This document shows, one piece after another, positions 1 through 5,545 of a stretch of 5,545 nt of DNA. The stretch's first letter is position 1. The number at the start of each line of letters is the position of its first letter. The position numbers and the translations under genes were made by a program. The stretch covers positions 1-5,545 of the forward strand of contig JADLAH010000052.1 of assembly GCA_020848315.1 (NCBI GenBank). Direction: 5' to 3'. The stretch comes from Chitinophagales bacterium. Lineage in GTDB: Bacteria > Bacteroidota > Bacteroidia > Chitinophagales > JADIYW01. Below the pieces are notes generated by a model that was not told where the DNA came from, made no database searches, and worked only from the letters and a program-made list of their open reading frames with translations.

Positions 1-2
1 AA

Positions 3-1631
3 GCCGGTATCACATTGGAAGGCCCGATGACCAAAAAGAAAAAAACCACTTTCCTGCTCAATGGTCGCTATTCCTACTTGCAGGGTTTGTTTAAAGTGCT
101 GAAGCTACCATTCCTGCCTTCTTACTCCGACGCGCAGTTTAAGGTGATACACAAATTCAATAATAAACACGATCTTACCTTCCTCGGCGTGGGAGCATTT
201 GATAAGGTCAGACTGAATTTGTCGCTAGATGAAACAGACGAACAGCGTGTGTTGCTGCGCGTGTTGCCTGTTATCAATCAGTGGAATTATACACTCGGCG
301 CGCGCTACCGCTATTTCATGGAGAACAGTTATCTGATTGTCGTGGCGAGCAGAAGTATGTTGGGAAATACGTTCTATAAATATTACAACAACGATGCCGG
401 TCAGCCTAAAATTTACGATTTGTATTCCACCGAAGCAGAAAATAAATTGCGGGTGGAACATCTGATACGCAAGAAAAATTTCAAAATTACTTACGGTGCC
501 AACTACGAATTTGCCCGCTACACAACGGAAACAGCACTGACGCGTACCATCGATACCAATCTGATTTCCGTCAATTACAATTCAGGATTGAATATCCATA
601 AATATGGTCTCTTTGCGCAGGTAAGCAGATCTTTTTTTCAGGAAAAACTGAGTCTCTCCGTCGGCTTGCGTTTGGATGGTAATTCCTACAATAAGGAAAT
701 GGCGAATCTGTTCCGTCAGGCTTCGCCGAGCTTTTCCGCATCGTATGCCATCAATAAGATGTTCTCGCTTAACTTCAACACCGGGATGTATCATCAGCTG
801 CCGTCCTATACCACGCTGGGCTTCCGCAACAATGCCGGAGAACTGGTGAACAAAGACAGACTTTCTTATATCCGCAATGTGCAGGTGGTGGGCGGTGTCG
901 CTATGACGACAACGACCAATACACGGGTTTCCGTGGAAGGATTTATGAAATGGTATTATAATTACCCATTGCTGTTGGATAAAGGCATTTCACTCGCCAA
1001 TTTGGGCGGCGACTTCGGTTGGGTGGGAGATGAGCCGGCGGCTTCAGTCAGCAAGGGTAAAACCTACGGTGTGGAAGTAGCGGTGCAGCAAAAACTCTGG
1101 AAAGGATTGTTTGGTATTGCCTCTTACACATGGTACAGAAGCTTGTTTACAGATGCGAGCGGAACACTGCGTTCCAGCAGTTGGGACAGCCGTCATATCT
1201 TCAACCTGACTGCCGGTTACAAATTCAAACGCAATTGGGAGATCGGGGTGAAGTGGTCTATTCAGGGCGGATTGCCTTTCACACCATATGATACAGCGAC
1301 GATGGCCTATGTGCAGGTGTGGAATGCCAGTGAAGGAAATCCTATCAGCGATTATGAACGCCTGAATACAGAGCGTACCAAGGCATTCCATTCCATGAAT
1401 CTGCGTGTAGACAAGAAGTGGTTTCTGAAAAGGCTGAACATCAATTTATACCTCGATTTCCAGAACCTGTATGCCGCCAAACAGCCAAGCCAGGATCTGA
1501 TTGACCTGACCCGCGATGCGGATGGAAATCCTTTGTATCAGGATGAGGCGAAAACAAAATATCAGATAAGACAGCTGAGAAATGAAACGGGAAATATTAT
1601 TCCGTCCATAGGATTAGTACTGGAATGGTAA
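3..1631 (+). CDS. TonB-dependent outer-membrane receptor, C-terminal part (5' end outside window)
   Basis: The reading frame is open to the left edge (AGIT-LEGPMTKKKK...), so the TTG at 15 is not taken as a start and the gene is partial. About 542 residues are visible. Family receptors usually run to 700-900 or more, so the signal peptide, any carboxypeptidase-regulatory-like domain and most of the plug are missing. The first visible residues, EGPMTKKKKTTFLLNGRYSYL, resemble the start of the barrel in Bacteroidota receptors. What follows is a long run of alternating polar/hydrophobic strands with aromatic girdles. Around nt 1170-1300 lies the segment SSSWDSRHIFNLTAGYKF, followed by GGLPFTPYD, typical of late barrel strands. 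The protein ends ...SIGLVLEW, with the terminal aromatic residue expected for recognition by the BAM machinery. Role by family: TonB/ExbBD-driven uptake across the outer membrane. The substrate cannot be told, and no SusD-like partner is in view. Its stop abuts the stop of the convergent gene. Confidence 0.9.
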   Translation, partial: AGITLEGPMTKKKKTTFLLNGRYSYLQGLFKVLKLPFLPSYSDAQFKVIHKFNNKHDLTFLGVGAFDKVRLNLSLDETDEQRVLLRVLPVINQWNYTLGARYRYFMENSYLIVVASRSMLGNTFYKYYNNDAGQPKIYDLYSTEAENKLRVEHLIRKKNFKITYGANYEFARYTTETALTRTIDTNLISVNYNSGLNIHKYGLFAQVSRSFFQEKLSLSVGLRLDGNSYNKEMANLFRQASPSFSASYAINKMFSLNFNTGMYHQLPSYTTLGFRNNAGELVNKDRLSYIRNVQVVGGVAMTTTTNTRVSVEGFMKWYYNYPLLLDKGISLANLGGDFGWVGDEPAASVSKGKTYGVEVAVQQKLWKGLFGIASYTWYRSLFTDASGTLRSSSWDSRHIFNLTAGYKFKRNWEIGVKWSIQGGLPFTPYDTATMAYVQVWNASEGNPISDYERLNTERTKAFHSMNLRVDKKWFLKRLNINLYLDFQNLYAAKQPSQDLIDLTRDADGNPLYQDEAKTKYQIRQLRNETGNIIPSIGLVLEW

Positions 1632-2318
1632 TCAGTTGCGCACCGATTTCTGTTTGAAGGTAAACACGAAAATAATCATACACAAAAACAGAACGACCAC
1701 ATTCAGCGCGAAAATTTCATTCAGGATACCGTGTTGCAATAATGCCGCGATGGATAAACCGAAGCAGGACAGACACAGCAGTCCGATGATTTTGTGAAAT
1801 GGTTTTCCCGATAAAAAGAAGGGGGTGAACAAGAGGAAAGTGGCCGCTATTGCGCCCCATTTCAGCCAGGTGAATACATTCAGCCAATGCAGTTCATCCG
1901 CCATCGAAACCTGTTCAAACGGATATAATCGGATGATGCGATAAATCTGGTAATTTTCCACGGCATCGCCCGCTAGCATAGTCAGACAAAACAGCAAAGC
2001 GAGATACATGGTTTTGGTGCCGTTGATACGCAGAATGATGACCGCAATACAAGCCAGCAAACCGCTGTATAATGTCATAAAGCCATAGTCAATCCAATTG
2101 CCCAACAGCATTCCCTGTATATAATTTTCCGGATGACTGACCTGAAAAAACTGCACGACTTCCGAAGGGGTTTGTATAAATTCAAATGCAATGATGGGTG
2201 TAAAGAAACCCTCCGGTAGATTGTTTTCCGGCTGCGGATTGATGAGCATCAGCACAATGGCGCATATCGCCAGGCATACTCCGATGCTGCGTGCGATGAG
2301 AATGGGAACCTTTGTCAT
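1632..2318 (-). CDS. Hypothetical multi-pass inner-membrane protein
   Basis: I do not recognise the family. The 228-residue product has about six likely membrane segments, roughly at residues 7-26, 76-96, 101-118, 147-168, 174-196 and 202-222. A longer, less hydrophobic region (about 28-72, with NPQPENNLPEGFF and FIQTPSEVVQFF) lies between the first two. Segment 3 ends in a polar motif, AGDAVENYQIYR (residues 116-127), with charged D118 and E121 at a membrane boundary. The aromatic stretch ELHWLNVFTWLKW (142-154) leads into segment 4. The C-terminus is basic (FKQKSVRN), suggesting it faces the cytoplasm. No catalytic signature is visible. The ATG start has no Shine-Dalgarno sequence; a TATCTTTC -7-like string lies about 30 nt upstream. 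The TGA stop is immediately next to the stop of the convergent receptor gene, so this transcript must end inside, and antisense to, that gene. The coding call is firm; the function is unknown. Confidence 0.85.
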   Translation of the reverse strand: MTKVPILIARSIGVCLAICAIVLMLINPQPENNLPEGFFTPIIAFEFIQTPSEVVQFFQVSHPENYIQGMLLGNWIDYGFMTLYSGLLACIAVIILRINGTKTMYLALLFCLTMLAGDAVENYQIYRIIRLYPFEQVSMADELHWLNVFTWLKWGAIAATFLLFTPFFLSGKPFHKIIGLLCLSCFGLSIAALLQHGILNEIFALNVVVLFLCMIIFVFTFKQKSVRN

Positions 2319-2347
2319 AAGTACCGTTTTAAGTGAATATGCTGACC

Positions 2348-2355
2348 GAAAGATA
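2348..2355 (-). promoter_or_regulatory. Candidate -7 element for the membrane-protein gene
   Basis: On the minus strand the string TATCTTTC matches the Bacteroidota -7 consensus TAnnTTTG at all but the last base, and sits 29 nt upstream of the ATG at 2318. The nearest TTG upstream (GATTG) is only 14 nt away, shorter than the usual 17-23, so the -33 half is weak. The assignment rests on position and a partial consensus match. Confidence 0.3.
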
Positions 2356-2395
2356 CAGTTTTTTTAAAACAATCGATTTTATTGATGTATGTCAA

Positions 2396-2426
2396 TTTGA
2401 AATTAAAATACAATTCCATAACTTTG
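2396..2426 (+). promoter_or_regulatory. Consensus-like Bacteroidota promoter pointing into a terminator
   Basis: TTTG at 2396-2399, a 19-nt spacer, then TAACTTTG at 2419-2426. This matches the TTTG / TAnnTTTG primary sigma-factor consensus of Bacteroidota at every fixed base and in spacing. It points rightward, while both flanking genes are on the minus strand. A start site would fall near 2432-2435. The first structure downstream is the hairpin at 2455-2486 with a T-tract, so the expected product is an RNA of only about 55 nt. A chance match in A/T-rich DNA remains possible. Confidence 0.4.
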
Positions 2427-2454
2427 ATTTAACAAAGAAACAGAAACCCTACAC

Positions 2455-2489
2455 AAAAATGGCTGCTTGATTAAGCAGCCATTTTTTAT
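2455..2489. terminator. Bidirectional intrinsic terminator after the BFN gene
   Basis: A perfect 14-bp inverted repeat (AAAAATGGCTGCTT, 2455-2468, and its complement, 2473-2486) encloses the 4-nt loop GATT. The core GGCTGCTT/AAGCAGCC is G/C-rich. The A/T ends give a T-tract on both strands: six Ts reading plus and five reading minus. It starts at the TAA of the minus-strand BFN gene (the last base of the stem is part of the stop codon), so it would end that transcript at once. It would also stop a plus-strand transcript from the promoter candidate at 2396-2426. Confidence 0.85.
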
Positions 2490-3088
2490 TCTTCCTGTTT
2501 TTTCTTGATTTCATCGCGGATAGTCGCCGCTTTCTCATAATCTTCATTGGCGAGGGCATCATTCAGCATCTCTTCCAGTTCTGCTAAAGTCATATTGCCA
2601 TAGTCGCCGCCACTCACCGGAAATACAAAAGGATTTTCGGTTGGTTCATTGAATTCATCCTGTTCCTCCAGTTCTTCTTCTACGAGCAAAATGCCGGCAT
2701 TTTCCAGAATCGAACTATAGATATATATCGGACAACCGAAGCGCACCGCCATAGCGATAGCATCGGATGTACGGGAATCAATTTCATGTTCTTCCCCGTT
2801 GAAAATACAAATCAGTTTGGAGTAAAAGACGCCTTCCATCAGGTTGTAAATCACGATTTCGCTCAGAAATACATGAAAGGTATCCATCACATTTTTCATG
2901 AGGTCGTGCGTGAGCGGGCGTGCCGGCGTCATATTTTCTATAGCGGACGCGATAGATTGCGCTTCGGCTGTGCCAATCACGATGGGCAAGCGGCGTTTTC
3001 CTTTCACTTCACCCAGTACTACCGCGTAGGAATGGTGCTGAGTAAAACCCTGCGTAATATTGATGATTTCTAATTCAACTTTTTTCAC
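2486..3088 (-). CDS. Bifunctional nuclease (BFN/DUF151) family protein with C-terminal UVR domain
   Basis: The BFN/DUF151 domain covers about residues 3-135 (numbered from the GTG start). Its conserved blocks are SYAVVLGE (20-27), RLPIVIG (33-39), ARPLTHDL (56-63) and SRTSDAIAMAVR (105-116), the last followed by PIYIY. An acidic linker (VEEELEEQDE, about 136-145) leads to a UVR motif at about 167-199 (LAELEEMLNDALANEDYEKA...IRDEI), the helical hairpin also found in UvrB/UvrC. The family is named for DNase and RNase activity of plant members; the role of the bacterial BFN-UVR form is not settled, so activity here is inference. Start choice: GTG at 3088 gives (M)KKVELEI, the N-terminus expected for the family, and a 200-residue protein. 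In-frame ATGs at 3103 and 3127 would add 5 or 13 unlikely residues. No start has a Shine-Dalgarno sequence. The gene stands alone between two terminators and is probably its own transcript. Confidence 0.88.
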   Translation of the reverse strand: MKKVELEIINITQGFTQHHSYAVVLGEVKGKRRLPIVIGTAEAQSIASAIENMTPARPLTHDLMKNVMDTFHVFLSEIVIYNLMEGVFYSKLICIFNGEEHEIDSRTSDAIAMAVRFGCPIYIYSSILENAGILLVEEELEEQDEFNEPTENPFVFPVSGGDYGNMTLAELEEMLNDALANEDYEKAATIRDEIKKKQEE

Positions 3089-3092
3089 GATG

Positions 3093-3100
3093 TAAAGATA
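3093..3100 (-). promoter_or_regulatory. Candidate -7 element just upstream of the BFN GTG start
   Basis: The minus-strand string TATCTTTA fits TAnnTTTG except for the last base and ends 4 nt before the GTG at 3088. If used, transcription would start at or almost at the start codon, making the message leaderless. No TTG lies at the usual 17-23 nt upstream, so support is partial. Confidence 0.28.
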
Positions 3101-3162
3101 CATAAAACCCAATAAAATGGAATACATGAATCAAAACAGGGGTACTAAATATATATTAAGGA

Positions 3163-3202
3163 CAAAAAAAGGATAGGCGCCAACGAAGTTGGCGCCTATC
3201 CT
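3163..3202 (-). terminator. Intrinsic terminator of the etfBA operon
   Basis: A perfect 15-bp inverted repeat, AGGATAGGCGCCAAC (3170-3184) and its complement (3188-3202), closes a 3-nt loop. Read on the minus strand it is followed directly by a run of seven Ts (3170-3164) and then G. It begins 31 nt after the etfA stop codon. The other strand has no T-tract (CCTATCCTGTAAAT), so it works in one direction. It separates the etf transcript from the downstream BFN gene. Confidence 0.93.
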
Positions 3203-3233
3203 GTAAATCTGAAATCTAAAATCCCAAATATAT

Positions 3234-4202
3234 TTAGTGTTGGCTCGCTTTGAATGCTTTGATAGCTTCCGTCAGTTTCGGAACAACTTCAAATGCATCA
3301 CCCACGATACCATAGTCAGCAGCCTTGAAGAAAGGTGCTTCCGGATCTTTGTTGATGACCACAATACATTTACTTTGGTTCACACCTGCCAAGTGCTGGA
3401 TAGCACCGGAGATACCCACTGCAATGTAGAGGTTAGGACGGATAGCCACACCGGTTTGTCCCACGTGTTCGTGGTGAGGTCTCCAGTGAACATCCGCTAC
3501 CGGACGGGAACATGCTGTGGTTGCGCCGAGTACATTTGCCAGGTCTTCAATGATGCCCCAGTTTTCAGGACCTTTCATACCACGACCGGCAGATACTACC
3601 AATTCCGCTTCCGGAAGTGGAGCTACATCGCCTGTCTGACGAACTACTTCTTTCACCGTGATGCGGGATGCTGCCGGTGCAATTGCAGAAGCTTCTACAG
3701 CAGCAGTACCGTCACCTTTGCTAGCACCGAAAGAGTTAGGAACCAATGCTACTACTTTTACCGGTGTTTCTACTTTCACATAGGCGAATGCTTTACCGGA
3801 GAATGCCGCTTTTTTTACTACGAAGTTAGCATCCGGCAAACCTACTGCTCCGGATACGATACCTGCTTTCAGACGGGCAGAAACTACCGGTGCTACCGCT
3901 TTACCTGTCAGTGTCTGAGAGATAACGATGGTGTCGGCGTTTACCTGACCTGCCACTTCAGCGATTGCTTTTGCATACGCGCTGGCATCGAAACTATCGA
4001 AACCTGCGTTGTTGGCGTGGATGATTTTTTTTGCACCATAGATACCTAATTGTGCCAGATCAGCCTCGCTGGCGGAGCCGATAGCCAAACCTACTGCTTC
4101 TTTACCTACGGATGCACCGTATTGAGCAGCGTAAGAAGCTACTTCAAAGCTGGCTTTTTTTACTTTGCCGCCTGCTATTTCTACTAAGAATAATATTGCC
4201 AT
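3234..4202 (-). CDS. etfA: Electron transfer flavoprotein alpha subunit
   Basis: EtfA holds the FAD of the EtfAB heterodimer, which takes electrons from acyl-CoA and other flavin dehydrogenases and passes them to ETF-quinone oxidoreductase. It acts in the cytoplasm. The 322 residues are the normal length. The N-terminal domain (about 1-180) is the less conserved half. The C-terminal FAD domain carries VSAGRGMK (203-210), VGQTG (247-251), GISGAIQHLAG (263-273), INKDPEAP (283-290) and ADYGIVGD (295-302). Aligned by eye with human ETFA, R207, T250, H270, N284 and D302 correspond to FAD-contacting R249, T266, H286, N300 and D318, all present. The stretch WRPHHEH before VGQTG is, as I recall, typical of Bacteroidota EtfA. 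The ATG lies 2 nt after the etfB stop, so the two genes are one operon and probably translationally coupled. A strong terminator follows. No frame damage is seen. Confidence 0.97.
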   Translation of the reverse strand: MAILFLVEIAGGKVKKASFEVASYAAQYGASVGKEAVGLAIGSASEADLAQLGIYGAKKIIHANNAGFDSFDASAYAKAIAEVAGQVNADTIVISQTLTGKAVAPVVSARLKAGIVSGAVGLPDANFVVKKAAFSGKAFAYVKVETPVKVVALVPNSFGASKGDGTAAVEASAIAPAASRITVKEVVRQTGDVAPLPEAELVVSAGRGMKGPENWGIIEDLANVLGATTACSRPVADVHWRPHHEHVGQTGVAIRPNLYIAVGISGAIQHLAGVNQSKCIVVINKDPEAPFFKAADYGIVGDAFEVVPKLTEAIKAFKASQH

Positions 4203-4204
4203 GA

Positions 4205-4948
4205 TTAGATCATTTTTGCTTCGTTATGTAATAATTGTACCAACTCTTCCACGTTGTCCGGAGAAATCATTTTGCATGCGGATTTTGCCGGTGGAAGTTC
4301 ATATTTCACTACGGAAGTCAGACTAGCTACGCCTTGCGGAGCTACTACCTGCAGTGGTTTTGTTTTTGCAGCCATGATACCTTTCATGTTTGGGATTCTG
4401 GCTTCTGCCATACCTTTTGCCGCAGAGATAACAAACGGAGTGTCTACCGTCAGTACTTCTTTACCTCCTTCGATTTCGCGCTCGATGGTAGCGGTGTTGC
4501 CTGCCATATCCAGTTTGGATGCATAGGAAACATAAGGTAAGTCGGTCAACTCAGCCACCATACCACCGATGTTGGAGCCATTGTAGCTGATGGTTTCCTT
4601 ACCGAGTAAAATCATGTCGTAGCCACCGGATTTAGCCACTGCTGCAATCTCAGCCGCAATAGCATAAGAGTCCAGTTCGCCGGCTGCATCGATGCGGATA
4701 GCATCGTCAGCGCCAATCGCCAGTGCCTTACGGATCACCTGGTCGTTTTCAGCACCGCCCACGTTTACTACCGTAACCGTGCCACCGTTGGCTTCTTTCA
4801 ATTCTAAAGCACGCACCAAGGCATACCACTCATCATAAGGGTTCAGAATCCACTGTACTTTATCGTTGTTGAACTTAGTGTCGTTGTCAACAAACGAAAT
4901 TTTAGTAGTAGTATCCGGAACTAAGCTTATACATACTAAGAATTTCAT
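4205..4948 (-). CDS. etfB: Electron transfer flavoprotein beta subunit
   Basis: EtfB is the partner of EtfA; in the classical complex it binds AMP and provides the loop that docks onto client dehydrogenases. The 247 residues match the usual length. It starts MKFLVCISLVPDTTTK, and WILNPYDEWYALVRALELK (33-51) is the conserved N-terminal block (NP-[YF]-x-E). Residues 155-175, I-x-R-x2-EGG-x-E-x-L-x4-P-x-VIS, fit the PROSITE ETF-beta signature as I remember it. ARIPNMKGIMAAKTKP (183-198) is the recognition-loop region, corresponding to RYATLPNIMKAKKK in human ETFB. It is the first gene of the operon; its TAA is 2 nt before the etfA start. The 5' leader is A-rich (CTAAAAAAACAAAGTT before ATG) with no Shine-Dalgarno sequence, as is usual in Bacteroidota. 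The classical electron-transferring type is assumed; a bifurcating role is not suggested by the neighbours, since no dehydrogenase partner is in view. Confidence 0.97.
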   Translation of the reverse strand: MKFLVCISLVPDTTTKISFVDNDTKFNNDKVQWILNPYDEWYALVRALELKEANGGTVTVVNVGGAENDQVIRKALAIGADDAIRIDAAGELDSYAIAAEIAAVAKSGGYDMILLGKETISYNGSNIGGMVAELTDLPYVSYASKLDMAGNTATIEREIEGGKEVLTVDTPFVISAAKGMAEARIPNMKGIMAAKTKPLQVVAPQGVASLTSVVKYELPPAKSACKMISPDNVEELVQLLHNEAKMI

Positions 4949-4980
4949 AACTTTGTTTTTTTAGTTGAAAATTTGTCGGA

Positions 4981-5008
4981 TAAAAATAATCCTTTTTAAC
5001 GAATACAA
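4981..5008 (-). promoter_or_regulatory. Candidate promoter of etfBA
   Basis: On the minus strand TTG (5008-5006), a 17-nt spacer and TATTTTTA (4988-4981) resemble the Bacteroidota TTG-N17-23-TAnnTTTG promoter, with one mismatch in the last base of the -7 box. The start site would lie about 25-30 nt upstream of the etfB ATG, leaving a short A-rich leader. The TTG touches the region just before the divergent TPR gene, so control of the two could be linked. The match is partial. Confidence 0.33.
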
Positions 5009-5011
5009 TGC

Positions 5012-5335
5012 ATGCATACGATTAGAATAGAACGTCTGAAACAGATAATTGTTGATAACCCGAATGATACGTTCGCTTTATTCGCACTGGCAAAAGAATA
5101 TGAAAAACTCGGAGATTGGGGAGATGCTGCGCAATTACTTGAAAAACTGTTAGTTATAGATAGTGGATACCTGGGTGCTTACTATCATCTTGGAAAAATT
5201 TATGAACAATTGGCTGAGGTTAAAAAAGCATTAAATATTTATGAAGCCGGCATCCGGCAGGCACAGGCGCAGCAGGACCTGCATACCGTTGGTGAATTGA
5301 GGAATGCCAGAATGAATCTGGAACTGGAATTGTAA
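5012..5335 (+). CDS. Small tetratricopeptide-repeat protein
   Basis: The 107-residue product has no signal peptide and is likely cytoplasmic. Two TPR units are visible: residues about 20-52 (ALFALAKEYEKLGDWGDAA, then QLLEKLLVIDSG) and about 53-85 (AYYHLGKIYEQLAEVKKALN, then IYEAGIRQAQ). Each has the expected W/L-G-Y-A-A-P-like spacing in two antiparallel helices. The tail (LHTVGELRNARMNLELEL, 90-107) looks like a capping helix. The first 18 residues form another helix (IRIERLKQIIVDNPND). TPR proteins serve as protein-binding scaffolds; the partner here is unknown. ATG at 5012 is the only sensible start, since the ATG at 5008 is in another frame and soon meets a stop. The gene is divergent from etfB and lies upstream of tilS on the same strand, probably co-transcribed with it. 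Confidence 0.88.
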   Translation: MHTIRIERLKQIIVDNPNDTFALFALAKEYEKLGDWGDAAQLLEKLLVIDSGYLGAYYHLGKIYEQLAEVKKALNIYEAGIRQAQAQQDLHTVGELRNARMNLELEL

Positions 5336-5434
5336 GTGATCCCTAAGAAAAAGACATTGTTTTGTTTGTTAATGCTGAACGTGTTGTTGGCTTATATTTT
5401 CTATCTGCAAACTACATTTAATATCTTAAATTAG
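5336..5434 (+). CDS. Possible 32-residue single-pass membrane peptide
   Basis: This small frame opens with GTG directly after the TAA of the TPR gene (0 nt between) and ends at TAG, 4 nt before the tilS GTG. The peptide begins MIPKKKTLFCLL, with a basic KKK cluster followed by about 18-20 hydrophobic residues (TLFCLLMLNVLLAYIFYLQT) and a short polar tail. That is the pattern of a small membrane peptide with its N-terminus inside. It exactly fills the gap between TPR gene and tilS, which suits translational coupling. Against it: no ATG at the start, no ribosome site, and a T-rich spacer easily yields hydrophobic codons by chance. I know no matching family. Confidence 0.3.
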   Translation: MIPKKKTLFCLLMLNVLLAYIFYLQTTFNILN

Positions 5435-5438
5435 CGCC

Positions 5439-5545
5439 GTGGAAGCGCACTTGCAATCTTATATTCAATCGCATCGGCTGTGTAATAGTGGCACGCCCGT
5501 TTTACTGGCTTGCAGTGGCGGCGTTGATTCTATGGTGCTGGCTAC
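5439..5545 (+). CDS. tilS: tRNA(Ile)-lysidine synthetase, N-terminal fragment (3' end outside window)
   Basis: TilS ligates lysine to C34 of tRNA-Ile with a CAU anticodon, using ATP, so that it reads AUA codons; it is usually essential and acts in the cytoplasm. Only the first 35 codons are in the window. They show a short helix, (M)EAHLQSYIQSHRLC, then the strand PVLLAC running into the PP-loop SGGVDSM (SGGxDS at residues 26-31), the ATP-binding signature of the N-type ATP pyrophosphatases. The position of this motif about 25 residues from the start fits TilS. Other PP-loop enzymes such as TtcA or GuaA are less likely, given the short leader and LLACSGGVDSMVLA wording. GTG at 5439 is the chosen start: an in-frame stop lies 12 nt upstream and no ATG is available. 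TAAATTAG at 5427-5434, a weak -7-like string, ends 4 nt before the start. Confidence 0.8.
   Translation, partial: MEAHLQSYIQSHRLCNSGTPVLLACSGGVDSMVLA

Noticed and set aside
15..17. TTG as a start for the receptor gene
   Set aside because: The frame stays open to the window edge, the residues before it fit a receptor, and a start here would remove signal peptide and plug. The gene is cut by the window, not truncated in the genome as far as can be seen.
225..1391. Three minus-strand frames (about 225-461, 582-794, 1044-1391) inside the receptor gene
   Set aside because: The plus strand encodes a continuous beta-barrel across all three, and none has a plausible product.
2422..2437. Inverted repeat CTTTG-ATTTAA-CAAAG as a protein-binding operator
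   Set aside because: Only 5-bp arms, A/T-rich, and the left arm is part of the TAACTTTG promoter box. Too weak to call separately.
2786..3073. 95-codon plus-strand frame opposite the BFN gene
   Set aside because: The minus-strand frame has unmistakable BFN domain blocks; the plus-strand product shows no recognisable pattern.
3237..4049. Long open frame (270 codons) on the plus strand opposite etfA
   Set aside because: It lies entirely antisense to a clear EtfA. Its product is rich in Cys, Arg, Tyr and Phe with no domain, as expected from the reverse complement of Ala/Val/Lys-rich codons.
4235..4540. Two overlapping plus-strand frames opposite etfB
   Set aside because: Antisense to a well-supported EtfB, of odd composition, with no ribosome site or promoter. 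They are shadows of etfB codon bias.
4948..4955. TAACTTTG on the plus strand as a promoter for the TPR gene
   Set aside because: The -7 match is perfect, but no TTG lies 17-23 nt upstream and the string overlaps the etfB start codon and leader, which explains it as the complement of CAAAGTTA.

Overview
The window looks like part of a Bacteroidota chromosome. The evidence is a TonB-dependent outer-membrane receptor of the type common in that phylum, an EtfA with the WRPHHEHVGQTG segment I associate with Bacteroidota, a bifunctional nuclease with a C-terminal UVR tail, absence of Shine-Dalgarno sequences, A/T-rich leaders, and promoter-like strings of the TTTG / TAnnTTTG type. The class or genus cannot be fixed from this stretch.

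Layout: (1) 3-1631, plus strand: C-terminal part of a TonB-dependent receptor, cut by the left edge. (2) 1632-2318, minus strand: an unrecognised multi-pass membrane protein whose stop codon abuts the receptor's stop with no base between. (3) 2319-2485: an A/T-rich spacer with a weak minus-strand promoter candidate, a close match to a Bacteroidota promoter pointing the other way, and a perfect hairpin terminator. (4) 2486-3088, minus: BFN/DUF151 nuclease-family protein with a UVR domain. (5) 3163-3202: strong intrinsic terminator of the next operon. (6) 3234-4948, minus: etfB-etfA, the two subunits of electron transfer flavoprotein, 2 nt apart. (7) 4949-5011: a 63-bp divergent promoter region. 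(8) 5012-5545, plus: a small TPR protein, a possible 32-residue membrane peptide, and the start of tilS (tRNA-Ile lysidine synthetase), cut by the right edge.

How the genes fit together: EtfB and EtfA form one heterodimer carrying electrons from acyl-CoA and similar dehydrogenases to the quinone pool. The other genes are housekeeping or envelope genes with no evident joint pathway. I see no mobile element, CRISPR array, tRNA or rRNA, and no convincing new multi-gene system. The points most worth checking are small: a promoter firing straight into a terminator (possible ~55-nt RNA), a tiny ORF between the TPR gene and tilS, the zero-spacing convergent pair, and the GTG, possibly leaderless, starts.
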